A stretch of 64,000 nucleotides of DNA. It comes from Microbacterium sp. NC79 (GTDB lineage: Bacteria > Actinomycetota > Actinomycetes > Actinomycetales > Microbacteriaceae). The stretch lies in NCBI RefSeq assembly GCF_019061125.1, contig NZ_JAHQYI010000001.1:434001-498000 (forward strand). The letters run 5' to 3'. The notes under the pieces were generated by a model, which ran no database searches, was not told where the DNA came from, and saw only the letters and a program-made list of their open reading frames with translations. A program made the position numbers and the translations under genes. Below, piece after piece: positions 17,775 through 26,275 of the stretch (positions are counted from its first letter, which is position 1; every line of letters starts with the position of its first letter).

Positions 17775-19220
17775 TTAGGGCTTTGGGCGGGTGGCGCGAT
17801 TGCGGAACGCCACGACAGAGCCGACCAGCGCCAGCGCGCCGAAGGCGCTTACCCCGACGAGAAGAACGCGATCCAGATCGAGGGCGTGTTGGTTTCCTGG
17901 AGGTGCGACCGAGATCGGATCCTGCGGAGCCGTCGTCACCGGCGCCTCGAAGAACGGGGATGCCGGGCCTCGAGTATCGGGACCGACGATCGCGGTCAAA
18001 GCCTGGAACGGCTGCACCATGCCCCAGCCCGAAACGTCCGTACGCTGGTCTGGGTTGCCGCGCAGCGCGGTCGCCGTCAAACGGTACGCCCACTGCTCAG
18101 GAGTCTCGTTCGGATACGCGGAAGCTACCAACGCGGCCACTGCGCTGGCGTATCCGGTTGCGTAGCTCGTCGCGGGCGCATCGCTCGCATACACGCAGTC
18201 GCCGGTGTTGAGGCCGAGGGTCAGCACGTTTTGTCCGGGCGCGGCGATATCAACGTGCGCACCGTGCACGCTCGCATCCGTCACCATATTCCCGGGCACC
18301 GACGCTGCCGTCACACCCAGCGCGCCCGGCGACGCAGCCGGATACCGCAGCTGCGTGGTTCCGCCAGCCGACAGATCCAGATCACCCTTCACATTGCCCG
18401 CGCTCGCGACAACGAGGCTGCCCTTATCCGTCGCGTACGCCACGGCGCGATCGATGTCGTCAGACGCCGCCTCAGAAGAAATCGCGACGCTAATAATCTC
18501 GGCGCCCGCATCCGCCGCCGCGCGAATCCCGGCGACGAGCCGACTTGTCACGAGCCCATGTCCGGCCTCGGCAGTGCGCTCATCGGTGCCCGCGTACACG
18601 CGCACCGGCAAAATCTTCACATTGGGCGCCAGCCCCACGAGCGTCGACGACCCAGAAGGCCGCGCCGCAATCTGCCCCGCAATCGCGGTGCCGTGCCCGT
18701 ACAGGTCGGTCCAGCCGTTCGCATCCGTGCCGTCATCGACGAGATTGATGCCCGGCAACAGGGCCTTCTCAAGGCGGGGGTCGGAACCATTGACGCCGGA
18801 ATCGACGACGGCAACAGTGACGCCGGAACCACGAGAAACCGTCCACGCAGCGTCCACTTGCATGGTCGCGAAGGTGGGCATGCCGGAATCGAGCAGAATG
18901 TACGACGGATTGCCCTCGTGGCAGGAGTCGCCTTCGGCCATCGGACGCAAAGTGTCCGCGAGCGTAGCCGACTCACGCGACAGATCAGCCGATTCACGCG
19001 ACAGATCAGCCGCCGCTGCGGGAGCCGCGCTCAGCGCAATCATCGCCCCCACGGTCAGCGCCGCAGCCGTCCCCCGAGCCCGAAACCACCGCACGCCGCG
19101 GGAGCGGAAATACCCACGCACGCCGCCGAACTGGAACGCACTGGCCGCACCGGGCACGAACGCACCGGGCACGAACCCGCGAAACCCGAACGCGCCGGGC
19201 ACGCTACTGAACCGAGCCAT
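17775..19220 (-). CDS. mycP: Mycosin, subtilisin-like type VII secretion protease
   Basis: This 481-residue protein has an unusually long Gly/Phe/Arg-rich N-terminus, a signal-like hydrophobic stretch at about 50-70, an S8 protease domain and a C-terminal membrane helix near 450-470, the mycosin layout. Catalytic residues are visible: Asp140 in VVDSG, His176 in YGHGTA and Ser352 in ATSYAT, with the oxyanion Asn in SAGN. The usual GTS before Ser reads ATS. A tandem 8-residue repeat (DLSRESAD/DLSRESAT) follows the signal region. MycP stabilises the EccBCD membrane complex in mycobacteria. It is the last gene of the eccD-eccB-mycP operon and overlaps eccB by 17 bases. Confidence 0.9.
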   Translation of the reverse strand: MARFSSVPGAFGFRGFVPGAFVPGAASAFQFGGVRGYFRSRGVRWFRARGTAAALTVGAMIALSAAPAAAADLSRESADLSRESATLADTLRPMAEGDSCHEGNPSYILLDSGMPTFATMQVDAAWTVSRGSGVTVAVVDSGVNGSDPRLEKALLPGINLVDDGTDANGWTDLYGHGTAIAGQIAARPSGSSTLVGLAPNVKILPVRVYAGTDERTAEAGHGLVTSRLVAGIRAAADAGAEIISVAISSEAASDDIDRAVAYATDKGSLVVASAGNVKGDLDLSAGGTTQLRYPAASPGALGVTAASVPGNMVTDASVHGAHVDIAAPGQNVLTLGLNTGDCVYASDAPATSYATGYASAVAALVASAYPNETPEQWAYRLTATALRGNPDQRTDVSGWGMVQPFQALTAIVGPDTRGPASPFFEAPVTTAPQDPISVAPPGNQHALDLDRVLLVGVSAFGALALVGSVVAFRNRATRPKP

Positions 19221-20547
19221 CGCTGCGCGCTCCGGCGGCGGTTTGCGTCAGATCCGGGCCACCGTGAAACAGCTGAATCCAGGGCGCAAGCGCGACGCCC
19301 ACGTCTTCCGTAACATAGCCAAGTTTCGCCAAAATGTCAGCGTCGGCACCGGGCACCGCGTAGCTCGTCGCAGTCGAGTCGATGAGCAGCGTCACCGCGC
19401 CCTCTTCCTGACCGAATCCGGCGACGTTCACGAGCGCACCCATCGACGGCTCAACAATCGTCTGACCGGTCAGGTCTTCCGCCGACGCGCTCACCGACGC
19501 CAGCACCGAGCTCGCCGCGCCGTCCACATCAACCGTGAGCGCACACGGCGCTTGGGTCGCAGGCAGCATCGCAAACGTGGCGCGCGGCCAGTCGGCAGAC
19601 GTGACCGGATTGTTCGAGTTGGGCATCGATGAAATTGCTTGGCTGTCCACCTCAAACGTGCGCTCAGCCGAGTACGACGAACCCTGCTGGTAGAGCGCAA
19701 ACGCCAACGGCGACAGCTCAGCAAGCGACCCATCCTTGAGCACCAAAAAGCGCATTGACGCGTCGGTAGTCGTCGTGTAAATCACGTCGCCAACCCGCAA
19801 ATCCGAGTCGCGCAACTTGTCGCCGGCACCTGGCGTCGTCAGCGGCGCGAGCGCATCGCCCTCTTCAAAAAGGTTCAGCCATGTGCTCGTGACAACGTGC
19901 TGGGGTGCGGAACCAAGACCAAGGTCGCGCAGGATGGCATCGGCATTCGATGCCGGAACCTCCATGCGCAGCCGACCCGAAACCACAAAGTAGCGCCCGT
20001 CCAGCGTGACAACCGCGGCCTCATCGACGCCCGTCTGCTTGGCAATCGGTTGCGAAAGAATGCGGGTGTCGATCGCGCCATCGGCGGCGACACAGGCGGT
20101 CCAGCCGGTGTTCACAAGTTTGCCGGGCGACGGAACCGTGTCTGGCGCTCCGGGAATACCGATCGTGTCGCGTACGGGCACGCCGGTCAGCAGCCCCCCG
20201 CTCACCACGATGGGGTCTGCGGACGCATCGGGTTCGAGCAGCAGCCGCGCACTCGCGATGTTCAGAATCGGCCACAGCTCATCGTCGATCGTGATGTATC
20301 GCGAACCCGTCGACTGGTCGATGATGAGTTTGCCGTTTCCCCAGTCAGAAGGAAGGCCCTTTTGCATCATCCCGATGAATAGGCCCACAAGCAGCACGAG
20401 GATCGAAAGCGAGACTCCCGCCACGACCCCGCGCAGCGGCTTTGCGGGTTCCAATTCGCGTCCGCCTGGCGCACCGCTGACGAACGCGGTCAGCAATCGG
20501 CGGCGGGAGAACGCCTGGGCGTCAAGAAGATCACTCTTGCTCGCCAC
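19204..20547 (-). CDS. eccB: EccB, type VII secretion core component
   Basis: This 447-residue protein begins at GTG three bases after the second eccD stop. It has the EccB plan: a short cytoplasmic N-terminus with RRRLLTAFVSG, one membrane helix at about 43-62, and a large extracytoplasmic domain beginning with LIIDQSTGSRYITIDDELWPILN and ILNIASARLLL, which are typical EccB landmarks. EccB lies on the outer side of the membrane complex with EccC, EccD and MycP. Length is a little below mycobacterial EccB. Its position between eccD and mycP supports the assignment strongly. Confidence 0.93.
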   Translation of the reverse strand: MASKSDLLDAQAFSRRRLLTAFVSGAPGGRELEPAKPLRGVVAGVSLSILVLLVGLFIGMMQKGLPSDWGNGKLIIDQSTGSRYITIDDELWPILNIASARLLLEPDASADPIVVSGGLLTGVPVRDTIGIPGAPDTVPSPGKLVNTGWTACVAADGAIDTRILSQPIAKQTGVDEAAVVTLDGRYFVVSGRLRMEVPASNADAILRDLGLGSAPQHVVTSTWLNLFEEGDALAPLTTPGAGDKLRDSDLRVGDVIYTTTTDASMRFLVLKDGSLAELSPLAFALYQQGSSYSAERTFEVDSQAISSMPNSNNPVTSADWPRATFAMLPATQAPCALTVDVDGAASSVLASVSASAEDLTGQTIVEPSMGALVNVAGFGQEEGAVTLLIDSTATSYAVPGADADILAKLGYVTEDVGVALAPWIQLFHGGPDLTQTAAGARSDGSVQ

Positions 20548-20550
20548 GCG

Positions 20551-21888
20551 TTACACCAGCCCCGACGCGATCATGCCCAGCGGCAGAATGCCGGCGAGCA
20601 CAATGATTTCGGCCGTATCAGCGAGTCGAGCCAGCCGCAATCGGGCCCGCGGCGACAGCACCGTAATCACGATGGTCGCGCCCGCAACGCTGGCAAGCAC
20701 AATGAGCATCACAGGAATCAGCCCGGGCTGCGACAGCGCCGCAACGATCGCGGTCACGGCGATACCGAGCGCCCCCAAGACCAGCAGTACAAGCACATGC
20801 GAGCGCGCAAAGCTCATGCGCGCCGGAAACATCAGTCCGACAAACGCAAATGCACACAGCAGCACAGACCAGCCGTTGCCGGTCGCCACAAGCGGCGTCG
20901 CCATCAGCATGGCCAGCCCCAGCGCGCAGCGCAGCGCCGTCAGTGACTGGTGGCCGGTTGCCGTCTTCTTGTACACGGTCTCGGTATTGATCGGCACGGG
21001 GTCGGCGAACACTTCAGCATCGGTGTGCGGCGAGATCACGCGGATCTGAGTGGAACCAAGAGCAAGCCACGGCAGGGCGTTCGCCAGCACGGCGGTGACA
21101 GCGAGCATCACGGTGTACGACGCGAACGCCGATGACGGCCACATCGCCGCCGCCACACCCGCGAGTCCGACGGCGCCGCCGGTGATGAGCGGAACATATT
21201 GCACACTCGGGCGCTGTGGACTCAGTGCCAGCGCAGCCGCGCCGCCCAGCACCGCGCCGCCGCCAGCGGCAGCCATCGGCCAGCCCCAGAAGCCAGCGGA
21301 ATCCGGAACCGCGAGATAGGCAGTGAGAGCGCCGAAAGCGGCGGCGGCAAGACCGAGTGCGCGCCCCGCTTCACCCTCTCCCATACGAGAGACGAACGCG
21401 CTGACGGCAAGTAAAAGCACAAAGCCGCTGCCGCCGATGATGAGGGGGAGGAGTTCGCCACGGCCGCCCGTCAACAGCAGCACGGCGCATACCGCGACAA
21501 AGCTGAGGCTGATGGCGAGCGCGGTGCGCGAGTTGTCTTTCGCGCTCCAGGGCTGCTGGGCGCTGGTGACATCGAGCACGGCTTCCACGATGTCGTCGTA
21601 GACGCGCGGCGTTGCTACCAGCCCGCCACGGCTCAGCGTGAGGACGTCGCCGCTTTCCACGTCTTGATCACCGGCGCTCATCGCGGGCTTTAGCGGGGTT
21701 CCGTCAACCCGTTGTAAGACGTACCCGGTGGTCGTGATTCGCGCGTCCAACAAACCGAGGTTTCGCGCGAACGTTGGCATCACTTCGATCAGTGGCACCT
21801 GGCGCGGAATAGCCACGTCGAGGCGTCGGCCTTCGCCCACCACCGAAATGCGCAACAGGTCGGTCGGTGCAGTTTGCGCCTTAGCCAC
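20551..21888 (-). CDS. eccD: EccD, type VII secretion membrane component (second copy)
   Basis: The start is set at GTG 21888, eight bases after AGAGGGG; an upstream in-frame ATG at 21981 adds 31 residues unlike EccD. The 445-residue protein opens with a ubiquitin-like domain (LLRISVVGEGRRLDVAIP ... SGDVLTLSRGG, residues 8-90) and continues with about eleven hydrophobic helices. It belongs to the minus-strand operon eccD-eccB-mycP, divergent from the WXG100 operon. Similarity to the EccD-like protein at 10075 is limited to architecture as far as I can see by eye. EccD dimerises in characterised systems, so a heterodimer of the two copies is conceivable. Confidence 0.9.
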   Translation of the reverse strand: MAKAQTAPTDLLRISVVGEGRRLDVAIPRQVPLIEVMPTFARNLGLLDARITTTGYVLQRVDGTPLKPAMSAGDQDVESGDVLTLSRGGLVATPRVYDDIVEAVLDVTSAQQPWSAKDNSRTALAISLSFVAVCAVLLLTGGRGELLPLIIGGSGFVLLLAVSAFVSRMGEGEAGRALGLAAAAFGALTAYLAVPDSAGFWGWPMAAAGGGAVLGGAAALALSPQRPSVQYVPLITGGAVGLAGVAAAMWPSSAFASYTVMLAVTAVLANALPWLALGSTQIRVISPHTDAEVFADPVPINTETVYKKTATGHQSLTALRCALGLAMLMATPLVATGNGWSVLLCAFAFVGLMFPARMSFARSHVLVLLVLGALGIAVTAIVAALSQPGLIPVMLIVLASVAGATIVITVLSPRARLRLARLADTAEIIVLAGILPLGMIASGLV

Positions 21889-22159
21889 GCGGAGTCCCCT
21901 CTTCCCATGGTTTTCGCGCGGATCTGCGAGCGCGCGAACGTACCGTGCACCACAATACCTATGCTCTTCCCCGCCCGCCACGAAAGCGGGTTTACCCGGT
22001 CAGCTACCTGAACGCGAGCCGTGAAAGTCGCAACATGAGTGAACTCTAAGGTTGCAGGCTTGGCTCTTGCCATGCGCGCCCCGTATCGTTTTGCCTGTCA
22101 GACGACAAGCTGCGCTCGCTCGCGGTCTTGTCTTCGGGGATATTGAGGGGATGTTCAAA
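21889..22159. other. Divergent promoter region between eccD and WXG100 operons
   Basis: This 271-base region must start transcription in both directions. It holds the near-palindrome CGGGTTTACCCG around 21990 and a possible plus-strand promoter (separate entry). Nothing else was recognised. Confidence 0.5.
22060..22089 (+). promoter_or_regulatory. Possible promoter of the WXG100 operon
   Basis: TTGGCT at 22060-22065 and TATCGT at 22084-22089 are separated by 18 bases, about 70 bases before the first WXG100 start. The match to the sigma-70-type consensus is moderate. Confidence 0.35.
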
Positions 22160-22480
22160 ATGGTTGAACGCATTTCTGCCGAGGCGGGAGCGCTTGTTGC
22201 TGGTGCACAGGCGGCCGTCGAAGCTAAGCAGGAGATTGTCCAGCGTGTAAACGCTGTCCAGGCTGCGTCCGGTGCCACCCGTGGTGCATGGTCAGGCCCG
22301 GCCGCTCAGCGCTACTACGCGCTGATTGACAACTGGGAGATGGAAGCGAAGAAGATCGCCAACATTCTCGACCAGCTCGAAGACTCGCTGCGCCGTACGG
22401 CAGGCGACCAGGCAACCGCTGATGAGTCCTTCCAGGGCACGATCGGTAACCTGAGCTCGATGATGGGCGGCGCGTCCTAA
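22160..22480 (+). CDS. WXG100 family protein (first)
   Basis: The start is ATG 22160, preceded by GAGGGG at 22145-22150; the longer open frame to 22052 is not supported. The 106-residue product has the WXG100 helical hairpin with the turn motif WSG (GAWSGPAAQRYY) and a second helix rich in Leu/Ile. WXG100 proteins are the small dimeric substrates of type VII secretion. A YxxxD/E export signal is not obvious at its C-terminus, which suits the partner that lacks the signal in a heterodimer. It is followed 30 bases later by a second WXG100 gene, the usual pair arrangement. Confidence 0.9.
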   Translation: MVERISAEAGALVAGAQAAVEAKQEIVQRVNAVQAASGATRGAWSGPAAQRYYALIDNWEMEAKKIANILDQLEDSLRRTAGDQATADESFQGTIGNLSSMMGGAS

Positions 22481-22510
22481 GGGGCGCCCGGAGAATAAGG
22501 AGAGATTCTG

Positions 22511-22801
22511 ATGGATTCATTTTCCGTAAACCCGGCCGCGCTTGAGACGCTGGCAGCTGAGATTCGCAACAACGACCGTCGCATCGACCAGGCTCTCGAC
22601 GAACTGAAGAGCAAGGTCGACAAGCTGAGTGCTGCGTGGGATGGTGACGCGAAGGCTGCGTACGCCAACGCTCAGGCACAGTGGACGAAGTCGATCACCG
22701 CGATGAACCTGCTTCTGGCACGTATCTCGACGGAGACGACCAACATTCAGCAGGGCTACCTGCAGCAGGACCGCGCATCGGCAGGTCGCTTCGGCGCCTG
22801 A
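22511..22801 (+). CDS. WXG100 family protein with YxxxD signal (second)
   Basis: This 96-residue protein has the WXG turn as WDG (AAWDGDAKAAYANAQ) between two helices and, near the C-terminus, YLQQD, which fits the YxxxD/E type VII export signal. A good ribosome binding site, AAGGAGAG, precedes the ATG. With the preceding WXG100 protein it probably forms the secreted heterodimer that EccC recognises. Its stop codon lies inside a small terminator-like hairpin, so the pair may be expressed above the downstream genes. Confidence 0.93.
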   Translation: MDSFSVNPAALETLAAEIRNNDRRIDQALDELKSKVDKLSAAWDGDAKAAYANAQAQWTKSITAMNLLLARISTETTNIQQGYLQQDRASAGRFGA

Positions 22802-22819
22802 CTCGCTGAGTCACTTTTT
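22799..22819 (+). terminator. Small stem-loop with T-run after the WXG100 pair
   Basis: TGACTC-GCT-GAGTCA forms a 6-bp stem that includes the stop codon and is followed by CTTTTT. The stem is short, so partial read-through is likely. Confidence 0.45.
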
Positions 22820-22822
22820 ACC

Positions 22823-22854
22823 GGTGGGGCGGGCGCTGTTGCGCTCGCCCCACC
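22823..22854 (+). terminator. Strong 14-bp stem-loop, attenuator or terminator
   Basis: Arms 22823-22836 and 22841-22854 pair with one G/T mismatch around a 4-base loop (TGTT). There is no T-run after it. Position between the WXG100 pair and the next gene suggests transcript stabilisation or attenuation. Confidence 0.5.
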
Positions 22855-22886
22855 GTGCGTCAAGAAAGATTTTGAGGGGATCTGAA

Positions 22887-23357
22887 ATGGCACACCAAAT
22901 TTCGTTTAATCCGGATTCCGTTCGCGCGGCGATGAACAATCTCCTGGTGGAGATGGACAACGGCGGCGAGGGTTCGCTCAACAACATGCCGACGAACGTG
23001 CGTCGGTACACGATCAACGGTCAAGAAAACTCCAACGGTGGTATCGAATCTCTGACGAACCTCCGCACAAAGTTGCACGTCTCGTTGTCGGCTCGCTCGA
23101 CCGAGGCCGCCGCTCTTCAGAGCGACCTCGTGGCAGCGCTTGACGCGCTTGAGCTGATCATTGCCGACCTCAACGCGCGCGAAGACGACCAGTCGCTCAA
23201 GTCGGCGCACCTGCTCGAAAACGTGCAGCAGTTCGTGACGACGTCGATGGCTGACTCCACGGCAGGCGGCGCAGGCGGCGGTTCCAGCAACCCCACTCGC
23301 GACGAGATCAATGCGGCCGGCGGTTTTGAGACCGGAGACGGAAACATTCCACGTTGA
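22887..23357 (+). CDS. Small helical protein of the type VII operon, unknown function
   Basis: I do not recognise a family. The start is ATG 22887 with GAGGGG at 22874-22879; an earlier frame to 22824 lies in the stem-loop. The 156-residue protein has no signal peptide or membrane helix. Residues 5-120 look alpha-helical and soluble and the last 35 are Gly/Ser-rich and probably disordered. Setting between WXG100 genes and a mycosin-like protease suggests a secreted substrate or chaperone. The stop overlaps the protease start by one base (TGATG). Confidence 0.75.
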   Translation: MAHQISFNPDSVRAAMNNLLVEMDNGGEGSLNNMPTNVRRYTINGQENSNGGIESLTNLRTKLHVSLSARSTEAAALQSDLVAALDALELIIADLNAREDDQSLKSAHLLENVQQFVTTSMADSTAGGAGGGSSNPTRDEINAAGGFETGDGNIPR

Positions 23358-24688
23358 TGTCGACAACGCATCAGCGCTCATCGATCCCTTCACAACGCAC
23401 CCGGTTGAGCGCTCTCACCCTGACCGTGGCTTTTGCCGCGGCGCTCGTTGTACCGTCGGTGAGCGCTCCTGCGCCGGCAAACGCTGCCATTGACGCCACC
23501 GGCTGGTGGTACCCAGCGATGGGCGTTGACGATGCGCACGCAGCGGGCTGGACAGGCGAGGGCGTAAAGATTGCGGTCATCGAATCGCATTTCAACCCTG
23601 ATGCCCCCGCCGTCGCGGGTGCAAACGTGTCGGTGAACCAAAGCTTTGAGTGCGGTGGCACTCCTGGGGTGACCACCGAAACGAGCGACGACGCGTTGCA
23701 CGGCGTCGGTGTCGTGCAAATGCTTGCCGGGCCGTTTGGGCTCGACGGTGACGTTGGCGGGATTGCTCCGAAGGCCGCAATTGAGGTCTTCACGCTCGGC
23801 GGCCCTGACTGCCTGCTGACCGACATTGACTCGAATGATCAGTCGCCCCTCGGACGCGCGATCATTGGCGCTGTCGATGCTGGCAACGACATCATTTCGA
23901 TTTCCTACGGCCAAACCCCGTTCTCGGGAGACTACGAAGCGATCGCCTATGCGATTGCCCACGACGTCGTGGTGGTGTCGTCGTCACCCAACAAACTTGA
24001 CCAGCAGCACTTGCTCTACCCGGTCGGCGCGAACGGCGTGGTGTCGGTTGCCGCGGTTGCGGGAAATCTCGATCTGCTCGACGACAACGGCACAGCCGTC
24101 ATCACTCCAGAGATCACGGTTGTCGCACCCGGGATCAGCGTCGGCACCGTCGGCAAGACGGGGGACTGGTCGGGGCTGTCAACATCGAATGGCTCTTCGG
24201 TCAGCGCCCCACTCGTTGCTGGTGCTCTCGCCCTCACGAAGCAAAAGTTTCCTGATGCGACGGGCAATCAGCTCATTCACGCGCTCATCAACTCGACGGC
24301 GAGCGCGCAAAACAATCTGGGCCGCGACACAGTCAACGGCTATGGCTACGGCCTGATTTCGCTTGCCGCTCTGTTGATGTCCGACCCGCTGTCGTATCCG
24401 AACGAAAATCCGTTGATGGATAAGTCGTTTGGAATGCCAACGGAAGCCGATGTCGCCGCGGTGAAGGGGATCACGCCGCCGCCGACGAAAGAACCCACCG
24501 AGAGCGCGTCGCCGCAGCCGTCAAAGACGGCAGATGGCGGCGATGAGCAACCATCGACTCCTGGCGAGGTCGTCAGCGACGGCCCCGGGGCATTGCCCTG
24601 GGTGATTGGCGGCGCAATCATGGTGGTCGGTGTGGGGATCATTGTTTTTTCTGTCATGAGGTTCCGGCGCGACGCCGGACGGTCTTAA
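23357..24688 (+). CDS. Mycosin-like S8 protease with Asp-to-Glu change in active site
   Basis: The 443-residue protein has a signal peptide (about residues 18-41, ending ANA), an S8 subtilisin-like domain, a Pro/Ser-rich linker and a C-terminal membrane helix with a short basic tail. His115 (LHGVG) and Ser281 (GSSVSAP) are in place, but the catalytic Asp position reads VIES, so Asp is replaced by Glu76; the following Gly is also His. The oxyanion segment reads SSSPN. A paralogue at 26578-27912 keeps Asp. This copy may be catalytically weak or inactive. It is transcribed with the WXG100 genes and the Gly-rich candidate substrate. Confidence 0.85.
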   Translation: MSTTHQRSSIPSQRTRLSALTLTVAFAAALVVPSVSAPAPANAAIDATGWWYPAMGVDDAHAAGWTGEGVKIAVIESHFNPDAPAVAGANVSVNQSFECGGTPGVTTETSDDALHGVGVVQMLAGPFGLDGDVGGIAPKAAIEVFTLGGPDCLLTDIDSNDQSPLGRAIIGAVDAGNDIISISYGQTPFSGDYEAIAYAIAHDVVVVSSSPNKLDQQHLLYPVGANGVVSVAAVAGNLDLLDDNGTAVITPEITVVAPGISVGTVGKTGDWSGLSTSNGSSVSAPLVAGALALTKQKFPDATGNQLIHALINSTASAQNNLGRDTVNGYGYGLISLAALLMSDPLSYPNENPLMDKSFGMPTEADVAAVKGITPPPTKEPTESASPQPSKTADGGDEQPSTPGEVVSDGPGALPWVIGGAIMVVGVGIIVFSVMRFRRDAGRS

Positions 24689-24698
24689 GGGGGCTGTG

Positions 24699-26258
24699 AT
24701 GTCACAGGGCATGTGGGAACAGAAATTAAGGGAACTGGCGTGGTGGAGCGTTGATGTGCGACTCACGCACAACCAGCGCATCTCGACCGCGCTCGACGCG
24801 CTTTCGCGAGAGCTCGCCAACGCGATTCCGGACGATCTGAAGGGCGATGTCCGCGTCGCCGCTGACAGGGCGATGGAAGACGTTCGTAAGAAGGCGATTG
24901 CCCTCGCGACCCGTCTGAACACGGTGGACTCGACGGTCACCAACGCCAACGAAACGCGCCGTGATCTTGCTCAGCGCGGTATCGCAGCGCTCGACAACTA
25001 TCCGAGCCAGATGGAGCCCTGGCAGGAAGCTCTTGTGCGTGGTGCCGTCACCGGCGCCACGATTTCATTCGGCCCGCTCTCCTGGATCGCAGGAGAGGGC
25101 GCAGCACGGTCGATCAACAACTACCTGGCAAAGGCTCGCGAAGCTGAGGCGCAAGCTCAAGTTCGCAAGATTAGCGACGCTATGGATCGCTATACCTTCG
25201 ACGGCGCCGCACCGGGCAGCCCCGACAACGCCGATCAGAACGACCGGGAAGACCGTGGCGGCCCGGGAGGCCCCTCGTCGTACGACATGATCCCGGGTTC
25301 AAGTGAGAACCCTTTGAGCGGAATCGGCACACCGCAGGGCCCGACCGGCATTGGTACACCGCAGGGACCGAACGGGATCGACATTGCGGAGCCGTACTAC
25401 GGCCCATTCATCACTCCGACCCCGGTCGATCCGGTCGACCCCTCGAACCCCACACCGTGGGTACCGTGGACTCCCAACCCCGTCGACGGCGTACCCCCGG
25501 TCAACCCCGGACCATTCACCCCAGGCGGCCCGTACGTTCCCGGCGGTCCAGATATTCCCGGTGGTGGAACCTGGACTCCTGACGACCCGACAGGCGGCGG
25601 CTCAACAAGCTGGCCACGACCAGGCGGTATCACTCCAGGCGGCCCGGGTGGCGCTTTCCCCACAACACCAGGCGGTGGTGGCGGATACGGCGGTGGCGGC
25701 GGATTTGCCGGCGGTGGTGGCGGTAGCGCCCTCGTCGGCGGCGCAGGCGGCGGTGTTGCGCTCGGTGGTGCCAAGCTGATGGCTGGCACCCGCACGGGTG
25801 CAGGTCTCGTCGGTGGCATGGGTAATGCCGGTGTGGGCGGCGGCATGATGGGTGGCGCCGGCGGCGCTGCCGGATCCACCCGTGGCGGCTCAGCTCGCGG
25901 TGGCGTCGGTGGCGCCCGCGGTCTCAGCGCAGGTGGTGGGGGAGGCGCAGGTGGCGCTGGCCGTGCCGGTGCCGGTGCCGGAACTGCAGGACGCGCCGGA
26001 ACCACGGGTGTCATGGGCGCCGGTGGTGCGGGCGGCGCAAGCAATGGTTCCGGAACCAAGGGCGGCGCTGGCCGCGGCGGTTCCGGAATGATGGGCGGCG
26101 GCGCTGGGCAGGGTTCCAACTCTGACAAGAAGCGTCGCGGCGTCGGTATGGGCGGCAGCCTCATCGCCCCCTCCCTTGACGCTGATGACGAGATCGATGC
26201 ACGTTCGCAGGCCGCTGAGGCCGGCGGTCGCGCTGCTCCTGTCGACGTCAACGAGTAA
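24699..26258 (+). CDS. Gly/Pro-rich candidate type VII substrate (EspB/PPE-like layout)
   Basis: The start is ATG 24699 (a GTG lies in frame three bases earlier) after TAAGGGGG. The 519-residue protein has a charged helical N-terminus of about 165 residues, including a more hydrophobic stretch GAVTGATISFGPLSWIAGEG, then a Pro-rich segment (about 200-300), then about 180 residues dominated by Gly, Ala and Met, and a short charged C-terminal tail. This layout resembles EspB and some PPE proteins, which have a helical export domain and a low-complexity tail, but I see no sequence signature of either family. No signal peptide. It sits between two mycosin-like proteases that could process it. Function is inferred from context only. 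Confidence 0.8.
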   Translation: MSQGMWEQKLRELAWWSVDVRLTHNQRISTALDALSRELANAIPDDLKGDVRVAADRAMEDVRKKAIALATRLNTVDSTVTNANETRRDLAQRGIAALDNYPSQMEPWQEALVRGAVTGATISFGPLSWIAGEGAARSINNYLAKAREAEAQAQVRKISDAMDRYTFDGAAPGSPDNADQNDREDRGGPGGPSSYDMIPGSSENPLSGIGTPQGPTGIGTPQGPNGIDIAEPYYGPFITPTPVDPVDPSNPTPWVPWTPNPVDGVPPVNPGPFTPGGPYVPGGPDIPGGGTWTPDDPTGGGSTSWPRPGGITPGGPGGAFPTTPGGGGGYGGGGGFAGGGGGSALVGGAGGGVALGGAKLMAGTRTGAGLVGGMGNAGVGGGMMGGAGGAAGSTRGGSARGGVGGARGLSAGGGGGAGGAGRAGAGAGTAGRAGTTGVMGAGGAGGASNGSGTKGGAGRGGSGMMGGGAGQGSNSDKKRRGVGMGGSLIAPSLDADDEIDARSQAAEAGGRAAPVDVNE

Positions 26259-26275
26259 CGAGACGGGGCTCTCAC

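Noticed and set aside
17721..19632. Long plus-strand frames opposite mycP and eccB
   Set aside because: Arg-rich products typical of antisense frames; the minus strand encodes clear mycosin and EccB.
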